Shown here: piece by piece, positions 26,161-34,262 of the stretch
How the letters are laid out: each line of letters opens with the position of its first letter
Numbering within the stretch: the stretch's first letter is position 1
DNA from: Anaerolineaceae bacterium
GTDB taxonomy: Bacteria; Chloroflexota; Anaerolineae; Anaerolineales; Anaerolineaceae
DNA length: 64,000 nucleotides
Direction: 5' to 3'
Assembly (NCBI GenBank): GCA_016841525.1
Contig: JAENYZ010000001.1
Location: forward strand, 620,001 to 684,000
Program-made: the position numbers and the translations under genes
The notes under the pieces: model-generated
Told to the model about the DNA's origin: nothing
Database searches by the model: none
The model's input: the letters and a program-made list of their open reading frames with translations, nothing else

Positions 26161-26179
26161 AAAAACAAAAATAGAATTT

Positions 26180-26758
26180 CTACTGAACAGACATGTAAAA
26201 CTTGTCTCCAAAGAACGGTTCGTAAAGAAATATTAAATCCGAATCAGTTTCTTTTATCATGAAAGGCAAAGATCCAGTAACTACACCCCCACCGTAAAAC
26301 TCCTCGCTTTCTAATAAACCATCAACGCCTGAGATAAACCATTCAGCATCATATGTGACACCTTCATCACCAATGAGTTTAAAACTAGACTCAAAAATAT
26401 TGCAGGTGTCGTCCACATCCTTCATACACTCAATCTGTAACTCAATTAGTATATATTCTTCCCCCTCCTCTGGTTCTGTATTGAACATATTACCTGACTT
26501 TATAATTTCATCCGCAGGTCTGGTGAGTCCTAAAATTTTAAACTGCATATTGTCAGCAGTAATCACTGAACCCACAGGAGCTGGATTGCTTCTAGCAGTT
26601 CCAACCTCTTTGGTAGGCGCTTCCTCAGGTTCAGAAACATTGTCTGAATCTGATTCTGAAGGCTCTTCAACCGACACACCGTTTGAACTTGATCCACATG
26701 CTAAAGAAACTAATAATAAAACCAATAATGCAACGAAGAATTCTTTTTTGATTTTCAC
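26180..26758 (-). CDS. DUF4352-like lipoprotein
   Basis: The 192-residue product starts at GTG 26758 with GGGAGG upstream. It has a lipoprotein signal (FFVALLVLLLVSLACGSS, with the acylated Cys in LACG), an acidic Ser/Glu/Pro linker, and a beta-sandwich domain. The NPAPVGSVI, FKILGLTR and EEYILIELQIEC blocks resemble DUF4352 (telokin-like) domains. It is the only gene between the two tRNA-Val 3' copies, so it is probably horizontally acquired cargo. Confidence 0.78.
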   Translation of the reverse strand: MKIKKEFFVALLVLLLVSLACGSSSNGVSVEEPSESDSDNVSEPEEAPTKEVGTARSNPAPVGSVITADNMQFKILGLTRPADEIIKSGNMFNTEPEEGEEYILIELQIECMKDVDDTCNIFESSFKLIGDEGVTYDAEWFISGVDGLLESEEFYGGGVVTGSLPFMIKETDSDLIFLYEPFFGDKFYMSVQ

Positions 26759-26854
26759 AAAGCACCTCCCTTAATTAATGACAGTTAAATACATTATATC
26801 ATAAAAATTTATAAATCAATCCAAGGGGTATAATAATTTAATTTAAAACAAAAA

Positions 26855-26928
26855 TGGGCGGAACAGGGCTCGAACCTGCGACCTCATCTGTGTAAGAGAT
26901 GCGCTCTAACCAACTGAGCTATCCGCCC
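26855..26928 (-). tRNA. tRNA-Val (anticodon TAC)
   Basis: The 74-base gene folds as a full cloverleaf. The acceptor GGGCGGA pairs with TCCGCCC, the D-arm includes AGCTCAGTTGGTTAGAGC, the anticodon loop is CTTACAC (TAC), and the T-loop is GGTTCGAGC. CCA is not encoded. A TATAAT -10 lies on the minus strand at 26939-26944. Its 3' half is duplicated at 25895-25933. Confidence 0.97.
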
Positions 26929-26976
26929 GGAGAACAATATTATACCGCAATTACGCATAAGGGGAACACCATACTT

Positions 26977-27750
26977 ATGAAAATATTACGCTTTTCCACC
27001 CCAGATCTCAGTCCCCGATACGGCTGGCTTCATGAAGACAAAATTGGTTTTATCGATGGTGACCCCTTTGATGCCTATCGCCGTTTTGACCCTGACCTTT
27101 CAGTCGACTCGGTCAGGCTCCTGCCCCCTGTCTTGCCAGGCAAAATTGTATGCGTTGGACGAAATTACCAGGCACATGCCAAAGAGCATAACACAGAGGT
27201 GGGCGAGATTCCCACATTATTCCTCAAACCTAACAGCAGCCTGATCGGGCCGGGCGATCCGATCCTCCTGCCGCCGCAATCCAAGCAGGTAGAACATGAA
27301 GCTGAATTAGCTGTGGTCATCGGTAAGCGCGGACGCTGGATCCAGCCAGAGAACGCCATGGACCATGTCTTTGGATACACCATCGCCAACGACGTCACCG
27401 CCCGTGATTTGCAGCGCAGTGATGTGCAGTGGACCCGCGGCAAGGGCTTTGACACATTTTGCCCAATCGGCCCGTGGATTGAGACGGATTTTGATCCCGC
27501 AGACGCCCTCATCACCTGCCATGTGGGTGACCAGCTGCGCCAGATGGCATCCACCCGGGACATGGTCTTTAGCGTGCCGCAGCTGGTGGTTTTTATCTCC
27601 TCTGTGATGACCCTTGAGCCAGGCGACCTGATACTGACCGGCACCCCTGCCGGTGTGGGTGAACTTGTCCCCGGCTTAAATGTGTCCATCAACATTGAAG
27701 GGCTGGGCACATTGGTTAATCCGGTGGCGAATGAATCCATTCATGCGTAG
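26977..27750 (+). CDS. Fumarylacetoacetate hydrolase family protein
   Basis: The 257-residue protein has a short N-terminal domain and an FAH domain from about residue 55 (IVCVGRNYQAHAKEH). The acidic metal ligands lie in VEHEAELAVVIG and NDVTARDLQ, and LTGTPAGVGE closes the active site. Relatives hydrolyse acylpyruvates, decarboxylate oxaloacetate or tautomerise it, so the substrate cannot be fixed. I use ATG 26977 because the longer frame from 26899 would run through the tRNA-Val gene. Confidence 0.9.
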   Translation: MKILRFSTPDLSPRYGWLHEDKIGFIDGDPFDAYRRFDPDLSVDSVRLLPPVLPGKIVCVGRNYQAHAKEHNTEVGEIPTLFLKPNSSLIGPGDPILLPPQSKQVEHEAELAVVIGKRGRWIQPENAMDHVFGYTIANDVTARDLQRSDVQWTRGKGFDTFCPIGPWIETDFDPADALITCHVGDQLRQMASTRDMVFSVPQLVVFISSVMTLEPGDLILTGTPAGVGELVPGLNVSINIEGLGTLVNPVANESIHA

Positions 27751-28044
27751 TTGAAGGACAAGATAATCTATCAAGCACCTGCTTTTCGATCAAGATTTCT
27801 GAACACCAGAAAGCAATGGGATTATCCAGAATAAATAGACCTACGCCATTTCAAATTCCACCTGGAATTATTTTCACCCCCCCTGGCCCCCCGCAAGGGG
27901 GGGAATCATCTCGACATATTTTTTTCTATCCAGTCAACGTATTTCAAGACGGGTCACTACTTCCTGATTCCTACTTCCTAATTCCTAATAACTGCTACCT
28001 GATCTCCAATTGACTTTTATCCCTTACAGGGTTTAATTAAGACC
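27751..28044. other. Intergenic region with G/C hairpin and short repeats
   Basis: CCCCCC, GCAA, GGGGGG at 27887-27902 is a strong tetraloop hairpin without a T-run. A degenerate TTCCTGATTCCTA-type tract runs from 27954 to 28008. A 65-codon frame across this stretch is composed of repeat sequence and is not called. Confidence 0.55.
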
Positions 28045-28332
28045 ATGAGTGTCGGAATTTTAACCCTTACTCTCTACTTGCCAGATTGCCACTCTCTGAA
28101 AGCCAAACGCCGCCTGGTCAAACCCATCCTGGCTAGGCTTCATAAGGAGTTCAATATCTCCGTGGTAGAATACGATCACCTTGATTCGTGGCAGTCCTGC
28201 CAGTTACTGGTAGCCTGTGCGTCAAGCCAGGGCGTTCAGGCAGAACGAACCCTATTGCAGGTGATTGAGTTTTATGAAAGCCACTGGCCAGACCTGCCAT
28301 TGACCGACGAAAAAATCGAAATCATTATCTAA
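28045..28332 (+). CDS. DUF503 protein (YlxP-like)
   Basis: The 95-residue protein matches DUF503: N-terminal GILTLTLYLPDCHSLKAKRR, a central KEFNISVVEYDHLDSWQS, and a C-terminal ERTLLQVIEFYE helix. The B. subtilis homologue ylxP sits in the nusA-infB-rbfA operon and is linked to ribosome work, but the biochemistry is unsettled. Here it stands alone, flanked by non-coding repeats. Confidence 0.85.
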   Translation: MSVGILTLTLYLPDCHSLKAKRRLVKPILARLHKEFNISVVEYDHLDSWQSCQLLVACASSQGVQAERTLLQVIEFYESHWPDLPLTDEKIEIII

Positions 28333-28374
28333 AAAAGGAAGTTATTACTCAGGCCAAATTAGGGGTGCTTATAC

Positions 28375-28390
28375 GAGAGAGAGAGAGAGA
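28375..28390 (+). repeat. (GA)8 microsatellite
   Basis: Eight uninterrupted GA units lie immediately before the palindromic element at 28395. Confidence 0.9.
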
Positions 28391-28394
28391 TTAA

Positions 28395-28531
28395 GGCTTC
28401 CCCTCGAGGGGAAGCTGTCCGCGAAGCGGACTGATGAGGTGGATTGTTCTAATCAGAGTAATTATTAATCACGATTAATCCTTAACACCTCATCCGGCGC
28501 TGTGCGCCGCCTTCTCCTCAAGGAGAAGGCT
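28395..28531. repeat. Paired palindromic repeat, MITE-like
   Basis: The left unit has two hairpins (28396-28415 around TCGA and GTCCGC-GAA-GCGGAC at 28417-28431), then TGATGAGGTGG. The right unit mirrors this with CACCTCATC, CGGCGC-TGT-GCGCCG (28495-28509) and GCCTTCTCCT-CA-AGGAGAAGGC (28509-28530). The two units face each other across about 45 A/T-rich bases. Nothing is coded inside. Confidence 0.75.
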
Positions 28532-28603
28532 TTAAAATACTGCTAAGTTCTGAGAAACAATAATGGAAACTGACAAAGCCTGAGCAGTTACAAAAGGAAT
28601 ATT

Positions 28604-29392
28604 ATGGATTTAGGACTCAAAGAAAAAGTTGCCCTCCTCACTGGCGCCAGTCGCGGGCTGGGTTTTGCGGCAGCAGAAGCGCTGGCTAAAGAAGGCGTGG
28701 ATATTGCCATCAACAGCCGGGATGAAAAGACATTATTCAGAGCTGGAGATAAACTGGCTAAATACGGCACGCGGGTTGTCTCGCTGCCAGGCGATGTTAC
28801 CGATCCCAACCAGGCTGAAATGCTGGTGGGGGCAACAATCGCAACCCTTGGCAAACTGGATTTGCTGTTCACCAATGCGGGTGGGCCGCCTCCCGGTGCC
28901 TTTGAATCGTTCACCGATGAGGACTGGCAGCATGCCATCGATCTTTCATTCATGAGCCACGTACGCCTGATCCGGGCAGCGCTGCCTTTATTGCGGAAGT
29001 CAGAATCCCCAGCTGTGCTGACGGTTACATCTATTTCCGTAAAGCAGCCCATTCCAAACCTGGTGCTTTCCAACAGCATCCGGGCTGCAACCATTGGCTT
29101 AACTAAAACCCTGGCTTTGGAACTTGGTGAGGAAGGCATTCGCTTCAATTCCATCCTGCCTTCATGGACAGACACCGAGCGTGTCAATAGCTTACTCTCG
29201 GATCGTGCTAAACGCAAAGGCACCAGTCTCAAAGATGAAATCCGGGTGCAGAATGAACAAAGCCCACTGGGACGCATGGCAAAGCCTGAGGAATTTGGCA
29301 AAGCCGCTGCCTTCTTACTTTCACCTGCCGCATCCTACATCACCGGTGTCATGCTGAGTGTCGACGGCGGCACATATAAGGGGCTTTTGTGA
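28604..29392 (+). CDS. SDR family oxidoreductase
   Basis: The 262-residue protein is a classical short-chain dehydrogenase. The NAD(P) motif is TGASRGLGFAA and the NAG strand is LFTNAGGPPPG. A catalytic-region serine lies in LTVTSISVKQP and the C-terminal part reads ITGVMLSVDGG. The usual YxxxK appears as LSNSIRAATIG, without the Tyr or Lys. It resembles 3-oxoacyl-ACP reductase-like proteins, but the loss of YxxxK makes ordinary SDR catalysis doubtful. Its stop overlaps the next start (GTGA at 29389), so they are coupled. Confidence 0.85.
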   Translation: MDLGLKEKVALLTGASRGLGFAAAEALAKEGVDIAINSRDEKTLFRAGDKLAKYGTRVVSLPGDVTDPNQAEMLVGATIATLGKLDLLFTNAGGPPPGAFESFTDEDWQHAIDLSFMSHVRLIRAALPLLRKSESPAVLTVTSISVKQPIPNLVLSNSIRAATIGLTKTLALELGEEGIRFNSILPSWTDTERVNSLLSDRAKRKGTSLKDEIRVQNEQSPLGRMAKPEEFGKAAAFLLSPAASYITGVMLSVDGGTYKGLL

Positions 29393-31269
29393 GCGAATTA
29401 AACTCAAAACAGGAAAACCTCCGACGGCGAGTTGAGCGTATTCTCCCAACCGTGGTCAAACCCGGCCGCTATGTGGGCGGCGAGCTTAACCAGGTTCACA
29501 AAGCCTGGGATTCGGTGCGCACGCACTTTGCCCTCGTTTTCCCTGATATTTATGACCTGGGTCAATCCAATTTAGGCATCGCATTGCTGTATGATATTCT
29601 CAATAAGCGTGCGGATGTTGCAGCAGAGCGCGCCTTTGCCCCCTGGATCGATATGGAAGCAGCAATGCGCGACGCGGGGATCCCCCTTTTCAGCCTTGAA
29701 AACAAGCGCGCCCTGTCCGATTTTGACATTATCGGTTTCAGCCTGCCCTACGAAACCGTTTACACGAACTTTATAAATTTACTCGACCTCTCAAACATCC
29801 CCATCTTCAGCAAAGATCGCACCGTTGAAATGCCCCTGGTGATTGCTGGCGGCCAGGCTATCTACAACCCTGAGCCTGTCGCTCCCTTTGTGGACGCATT
29901 CGCGCTCGGTGAGGGTGAAGAGGCAGTGCTGGATGTCGTCAATGCTTACCAGGCATGGGAAGACAAAGGTGGTTCACGAGAAGACCTGCTGATTCGCCTT
30001 GCTGAGGTTCCCGGTGTCTATGTCCCAAGCCTATACGAAGTCAACTACCATGGAGACGGCCGTATCGCCAGCATTCAGCCAACACATCCCAGTGCTTCTT
30101 TGCCGATTGATAAACGCATTATGGCAGAATTACCCCCACCCCTAACCCATTTCATGGTGCCTAACGTAGAAGTCGTCCAGGAACGTGTCAGCGTTGAGAT
30201 CATGCGCGGCTGCACCCGGGGATGCCGTTTTTGCCACGCTGGGATGGTCAACCGCCCTATTCGCGAGCGATCTGTGAACGACATTCTTGACACCCTTCGT
30301 GAAGGCATCAGGCAGACAGGCTACGAAGAAGTCAGCCTGCTGTCATTGTCCTCCTCAGATTATTCGCAGATCATTCCCTTGATCAACGGCTTGGGTGATT
30401 TGTTGAGAGAACAGCAGGTCAACATCACCCTGCCCTCTTTGCGAATCGAGTCCTTCTCCGGTGAGATCATGGATGCACTGCAGGATCTCTCCCCTGGCGG
30501 CGGTTTTACTCTGGCGCCAGAAGCCGGCACAGAGCGCATGCGCAATGTCATCAACAAACCTATCAGCGATGCTGAATTTTTCGACACCGTGCGTGAAATC
30601 TTTGAACACGACTGGAACACTGTAAAATTGTATTTTATGATCGGCCATCCCCAGGAGACCCTCGAGGATGTGGCTGCCATCGCTGAGCTTGCAAAAGAGA
30701 CGTTGCAAATCGGGCGCAGAATTGTCGGTGGTCGAGCCCGTATACACCTGGGGGTCAGCACCTTTATCCCCAAACCTCACACGCCGTTTCAATGGGCTGC
30801 CTTCGATGATCCCGTCAGCATCCAGGAAAAAATATCCCTCCTGCATGACCGTCTTCACGGGAGCAAGGTCAAAATGACATGGAACGATCCAATGGCATCA
30901 CAGCATGAAGCCTGGCTTTCTCGTGGTGATCGCCGGATCGCCGATGTGATCTACAAAGCATGGCAAAATGGCGCGCGTTTTGACGCCTGGCGTGAACATT
31001 TCAACATCGAAATTTGGCAAAATGCCTTTGAGGACTGCGACCTCGACCCCGATTTTTACGGTAAACGAGCACGGGACCTCGATGAAGTGCTTCCCTGGGA
31101 TCACATCAACGCCGGTGTGAAGAAAAGTTTCTTAAAACGGGATTACGAATGGAGTATGGAAGGAAGGATCCGTCCCGACTGCCGCCAGCAGTGTTACAGC
31201 TGCGGCATCCTGAGCAGCTTCAGTGAATTACGATTAGCCCACCCTGATGGTGGATGGAAGTGCCCCTGA
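29389..31269 (+). CDS. B12-binding-type radical SAM protein (TIGR03960 family)
   Basis: The 626-residue protein has an N-terminal cobalamin-binding-like domain (DIYDLGQSNLGIALLYDILN). The radical SAM core near residue 270 has CTRGCRFC as the cluster motif. A C-terminal Cys pattern follows (CRQQCYSCGI). It matches the TIGR03960 family, which is normally encoded next to, or fused with, a TIGR03936/DUF2344 protein, as here. The family often lies near ribosomal L21/RNase G genes in other bacteria and its reaction is unknown. It starts at GTG 29389 in overlap with the SDR stop. Confidence 0.9.
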   Translation: MSELNSKQENLRRRVERILPTVVKPGRYVGGELNQVHKAWDSVRTHFALVFPDIYDLGQSNLGIALLYDILNKRADVAAERAFAPWIDMEAAMRDAGIPLFSLENKRALSDFDIIGFSLPYETVYTNFINLLDLSNIPIFSKDRTVEMPLVIAGGQAIYNPEPVAPFVDAFALGEGEEAVLDVVNAYQAWEDKGGSREDLLIRLAEVPGVYVPSLYEVNYHGDGRIASIQPTHPSASLPIDKRIMAELPPPLTHFMVPNVEVVQERVSVEIMRGCTRGCRFCHAGMVNRPIRERSVNDILDTLREGIRQTGYEEVSLLSLSSSDYSQIIPLINGLGDLLREQQVNITLPSLRIESFSGEIMDALQDLSPGGGFTLAPEAGTERMRNVINKPISDAEFFDTVREIFEHDWNTVKLYFMIGHPQETLEDVAAIAELAKETLQIGRRIVGGRARIHLGVSTFIPKPHTPFQWAAFDDPVSIQEKISLLHDRLHGSKVKMTWNDPMASQHEAWLSRGDRRIADVIYKAWQNGARFDAWREHFNIEIWQNAFEDCDLDPDFYGKRARDLDEVLPWDHINAGVKKSFLKRDYEWSMEGRIRPDCRQQCYSCGILSSFSELRLAHPDGGWKCP

Positions 31270-31270
31270 T

Positions 31271-31948
31271 ATGAACCCACAAGAAGATATCACCCGCATT
31301 CGTGTTTTATATACCAAAGGCGAAAGCTTACGGTTCACCGGGCACCTGGATATGCAGCGCATTTGGGAAAGACTTTTGCGACGTAGCAGCTTGCCCGTTC
31401 GCTATTCCCAGGGTTTTCACCCGCGTGCACGCCTGAACCTGGCATCGGCGCTGCCACTGGGTTTTGTCAGCCAATCAGAGCTGCTCGATTTTTGGATGAA
31501 TGAGCCTTTGCCAATCAACGAGATCCATTCCAGGTTGAGCAATACCGCCCCACCCGGACTGGAAATAAAAGAAGTGTCACAAGCCACTTTAAGCGAAGAT
31601 GCACTCCAGGTACAAATGGCTGCCAGTGAATTCGAAGTCGAATTTTTTGATCCACAAGATCCGGAAGAACTGAAAGAGAAGGTGGATGACTTTCTGGCAC
31701 AGGACACGATCATGCGCAGACGCCGCAAAAAGCTTTATGACCTGCGTCCCCTGGTATTGGAAATTAATGTTCTTAATCGTGAAAATGATGAGCCTGCTCT
31801 TCAGATGAAATTAAAAGCAGAAGAAGGCGCAACAGGCCGCCCGGATGAAGTCATGCATGAACTTGGGTATGAGAACACCGAATACCTGGTTTGTCGGACA
31901 AAGTTGATATTATCGAATACATTAGCCAAAGTGTCGATTACTCAATAA
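31271..31948 (+). CDS. TIGR03936/DUF2344 partner of the radical SAM protein
   Basis: The 225-residue protein begins IRVLYTKGESLRFTGHLD and carries LPVRYSQGFHPRARLNLASALPLG, cut here only by the fold. These are the hallmarks of DUF2344, the obligate companion of TIGR03960 radical SAM proteins. I start at ATG 31271, one base after the preceding stop, where GGAAG is in reach; an earlier ATG at 31247 would overlap. The fold suggests RNA or nucleotide binding, but no function is established. Confidence 0.88.
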   Translation: MNPQEDITRIRVLYTKGESLRFTGHLDMQRIWERLLRRSSLPVRYSQGFHPRARLNLASALPLGFVSQSELLDFWMNEPLPINEIHSRLSNTAPPGLEIKEVSQATLSEDALQVQMAASEFEVEFFDPQDPEELKEKVDDFLAQDTIMRRRRKKLYDLRPLVLEINVLNRENDEPALQMKLKAEEGATGRPDEVMHELGYENTEYLVCRTKLILSNTLAKVSITQ

Positions 31949-31961
31949 ATTAATTTACACT

Positions 31962-32042
31962 CCTACCTAACCCTAAATGCCTTCCCTAAAAGGAAGGGAC
32001 TTTTATTCCCCTTCCCTTCAGGGAGGGGGCAGGGGGTAGGTA
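31962..32042. repeat. Palindromic C/T-G/A repeat, MITE-like
   Basis: The ends CCTACCTAACCCT and AGGGGGTAGGTA are imperfect inverted repeats. Inside are CCTTCC/GGAAGG and CCCCTTCCC/GGGAGGGGG hairpins. It lies directly before the tRNA-Arg promoter, and one hairpin could terminate the DUF2344 transcript. Confidence 0.6.
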
Positions 32043-32046
32043 AAAC

Positions 32047-32076
32047 TTGCTGAATTGAAAAATTCTTGGGTATAAT
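32047..32076 (+). promoter_or_regulatory. Promoter of tRNA-Arg
   Basis: TTGCTG and TATAAT are separated by 18 bases. The -10 lies 30 bases before the mature tRNA start, a sensible leader length. Confidence 0.6.
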
Positions 32077-32106
32077 TGTTTTGCTTGGGAAATCCAAACC
32101 CAGCAC

Positions 32107-32178
32107 GTTCCCGTGGCCTAATGGATAAGGCGACGGCCTCCGGAGCCGTACATGTGAGTTCGAATCTCACCGGGAATA
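32107..32178 (+). tRNA. tRNA-Arg (anticodon CCG)
   Basis: The 72-base gene folds with acceptor GTTCCCG pairing CGGGAAT (one G-T pair). The D-arm includes GGCCTAATGGATAAGGC, the anticodon stem-loop is ACGGC-CTCCGGA-GCCGT, and the T-arm is GTGAG-TTCGAAT-CTCAC. CCA is not encoded. Confidence 0.95.
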
Positions 32179-32243
32179 TTTTCATTTAAAGCCCCCTTTT
32201 CGTGTAAAATTTAACATAACCACAAGGCAAAAGAAGGGCGATC

Positions 32244-34262
32244 ATGTCAGAACTACAACAAGAATACCAGCAGCTCAAAGATGAAATTCGATACCACCGC
32301 TATCGTTATTATGTCCTCAATAATCCCGTCGTCAGCGATTATGAGTTCGACAAAAAGATGGGGAGATTGGAAGAAATCGAGCGGGAGCATCCAGATTGGA
32401 TCGCACCGGATTCCCCAAGCCAACGAGCCGGTGCAGAACCCCTGGATAAATTTGAAAAGGTCGAGCATCCAGCCCCAATCCTCAGCCTGGGTAATGCCTT
32501 CAGCCCACAGGACCTTCGGGATTGGTTTGACCGCATTGCCAGGCTAGACGACCGGGTCTCAAATGCAGATTTCACAATTGAACCCAAGCTGGACGGCCTG
32601 ACCGTGGTCCTCCTTTACCGGAATGGCATTTTTATCCAGGGAGCCACGCGCGGCAATGGCGAAATCGGGGAGGATATCACAGAGAACCTCCGCACGATCA
32701 ATGCCCTGCCCCTTCACATCCCGGTCAAAAAAGACGGGCCGCAAGTGCCAGAAGTGCTGGTCGTTCGGGGAGAAGCATTAATTACAAAAGCAGATTTCGA
32801 AGCCCTCAATCAGCGCCTTGAAGAGGAAGGCAAAAAAACCTATTTGAACCCGCGCAATACCGCAGCAGGTTCCTTGCGCCAGCTGGATTCCAGAGTCACT
32901 GCTCAACGACCGTTAACCATCCTGGTGTATGCCATTGTCCACAGCGAAAATGGCGATATCCCATCAACACAATGGGAAACGCTCAACTATCTTAAAGGTC
33001 TTGGATTCCCGGTGGCTGAAAGCTCACAGTACTGCCAAAACCTTGATGAAGCTATCAAAATTTGCCAAGAAACCAACCCGGAACAATTCCCCTTTGAAAT
33101 CGACGGGATGGTGATCAAGATCAATGACCTTGACCTGGCAAATGACCTCGGAGTCGTTGGCAAAGATCCGCGCGGTGCCATCGCCTACAAATTCCCGGCG
33201 GAAGAGGTCACCACCAGGCTGGATGACATCCGCGTCAACGTCGGGCGGACAGGCGTGATCACACCTTACGCCGTCCTTGAAGCAGTGGAAATTGGCGGCG
33301 TGATCGTCAGGCAGGCGACCCTGCACAATTTTGATTTCATCAAAGATAAGGACATCCGCATCGGCGACCGCGTGCTGGTAAAGCGAGCTGGCGAGGTGAT
33401 CCCCTATGTCATTGGTCCGATCGAAGACGTCCGCACGGGTGACGAAGCCCCTTACACGCCTCCGGAAACCTGCCCTTCCTGCGGCGAGCCCATCGTGAAC
33501 CCCGAGGGTGAGGTCGCCTTTTATTGCACCAACAACGCCTGCCCTGCTCAATTGGTGCGCAACCTTGAACACTTTGTTTCCCGTGGCGCTATGGATATCG
33601 TCGGTTTGGGGATTAGCACCGTGGAGCAATTGGTGGAGGAGGATTTGATCAAAGATATCGCTGACCTATACACCTTGAAAAAGCAGGATTTATTAAACTT
33701 GGAAGGTTTTGGCGAAAAGAAAACGGATAACCTGCTTATGGCTATCCAGGAATCAAAATCCCAACCCCTCTACCGCTTGATCACCGGTTTAGGTATTCGT
33801 GGCGTCGGCGAAGTGGCTGCACAGGACCTGGCTGATCGCTACAAAGACCTGGACGTACTGAAAAAAGCAAGTAAAACAGAAATTGAGTCTTTAGAAGGAT
33901 TCGGCCCCAATATCGCAGAATCAGTTGTCGAATGGTTCGAGAATGAAGAAAACCAGCTTATCCTCCAAAAGCTCAAGGAAATCGGGCTCTGGCCTGTGGC
34001 AGAAAAAGAAGAAAAAGCAGGTCCTCAGCCGCTGGAAGGCTTGACCTTTGTGGTAACTGGGACGCTGCCAAGCTTATCGCGCACCGAAGTTAAGGACCTG
34101 ATCGAGTCACATGGGGGTAAGGTGACCGGCAATATCAGCGGCAATACGAGTTACCTCGTGCTCGGTGAAGATCCGGGGTCAAAATATGGCCAGGCGCAAA
34201 AACGGGGTGTGCCGATAATTTCAGAAGATGACCTCAAAACGCTAATCGAAAAAGGATCCTGA
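32244..34262 (+). CDS. ligA: NAD-dependent DNA ligase
   Basis: LigA seals nicks during replication and repair using NAD. The 672-residue protein has the Ia domain (YRYYVLNNPVVSDYEFD) and the adenylation site Lys115 in EPKLDG. The OB domain, a four-Cys zinc finger (CPSCGEP and CTNNACP), helix-hairpin-helix repeats and a C-terminal BRCT domain (GLTFVVTGTLPSLSR) follow. Length is canonical. AGGGCG precedes ATG 32244. Its TGA overlaps the next ATG by one base. Confidence 0.97.
   Translation: MSELQQEYQQLKDEIRYHRYRYYVLNNPVVSDYEFDKKMGRLEEIEREHPDWIAPDSPSQRAGAEPLDKFEKVEHPAPILSLGNAFSPQDLRDWFDRIARLDDRVSNADFTIEPKLDGLTVVLLYRNGIFIQGATRGNGEIGEDITENLRTINALPLHIPVKKDGPQVPEVLVVRGEALITKADFEALNQRLEEEGKKTYLNPRNTAAGSLRQLDSRVTAQRPLTILVYAIVHSENGDIPSTQWETLNYLKGLGFPVAESSQYCQNLDEAIKICQETNPEQFPFEIDGMVIKINDLDLANDLGVVGKDPRGAIAYKFPAEEVTTRLDDIRVNVGRTGVITPYAVLEAVEIGGVIVRQATLHNFDFIKDKDIRIGDRVLVKRAGEVIPYVIGPIEDVRTGDEAPYTPPETCPSCGEPIVNPEGEVAFYCTNNACPAQLVRNLEHFVSRGAMDIVGLGISTVEQLVEEDLIKDIADLYTLKKQDLLNLEGFGEKKTDNLLMAIQESKSQPLYRLITGLGIRGVGEVAAQDLADRYKDLDVLKKASKTEIESLEGFGPNIAESVVEWFENEENQLILQKLKEIGLWPVAEKEEKAGPQPLEGLTFVVTGTLPSLSRTEVKDLIESHGGKVTGNISGNTSYLVLGEDPGSKYGQAQKRGVPIISEDDLKTLIEKGS

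Larger units (their letters stand above)
25790..26179. other. A/T-rich gap holding a truncated tRNA copy
   Basis: These 390 bases hold the 39-bp partial tRNA-Val copy (25895-25933) and very A/T-rich sequence up to the lipoprotein stop. A hairpin sits at 26124-26160. No other gene is seen. Confidence 0.6.

Noticed and set aside
26899-26976. N-terminal extension of the FAH-family protein
   Set aside because: It would translate through the antisense of tRNA-Val. ATG 26977 starts at the conserved MKILRF region.
27816-28013. 65-codon frame upstream of the DUF503 gene
   Set aside because: It is made of a G/C hairpin and a repeat tract and ends before any conserved sequence.
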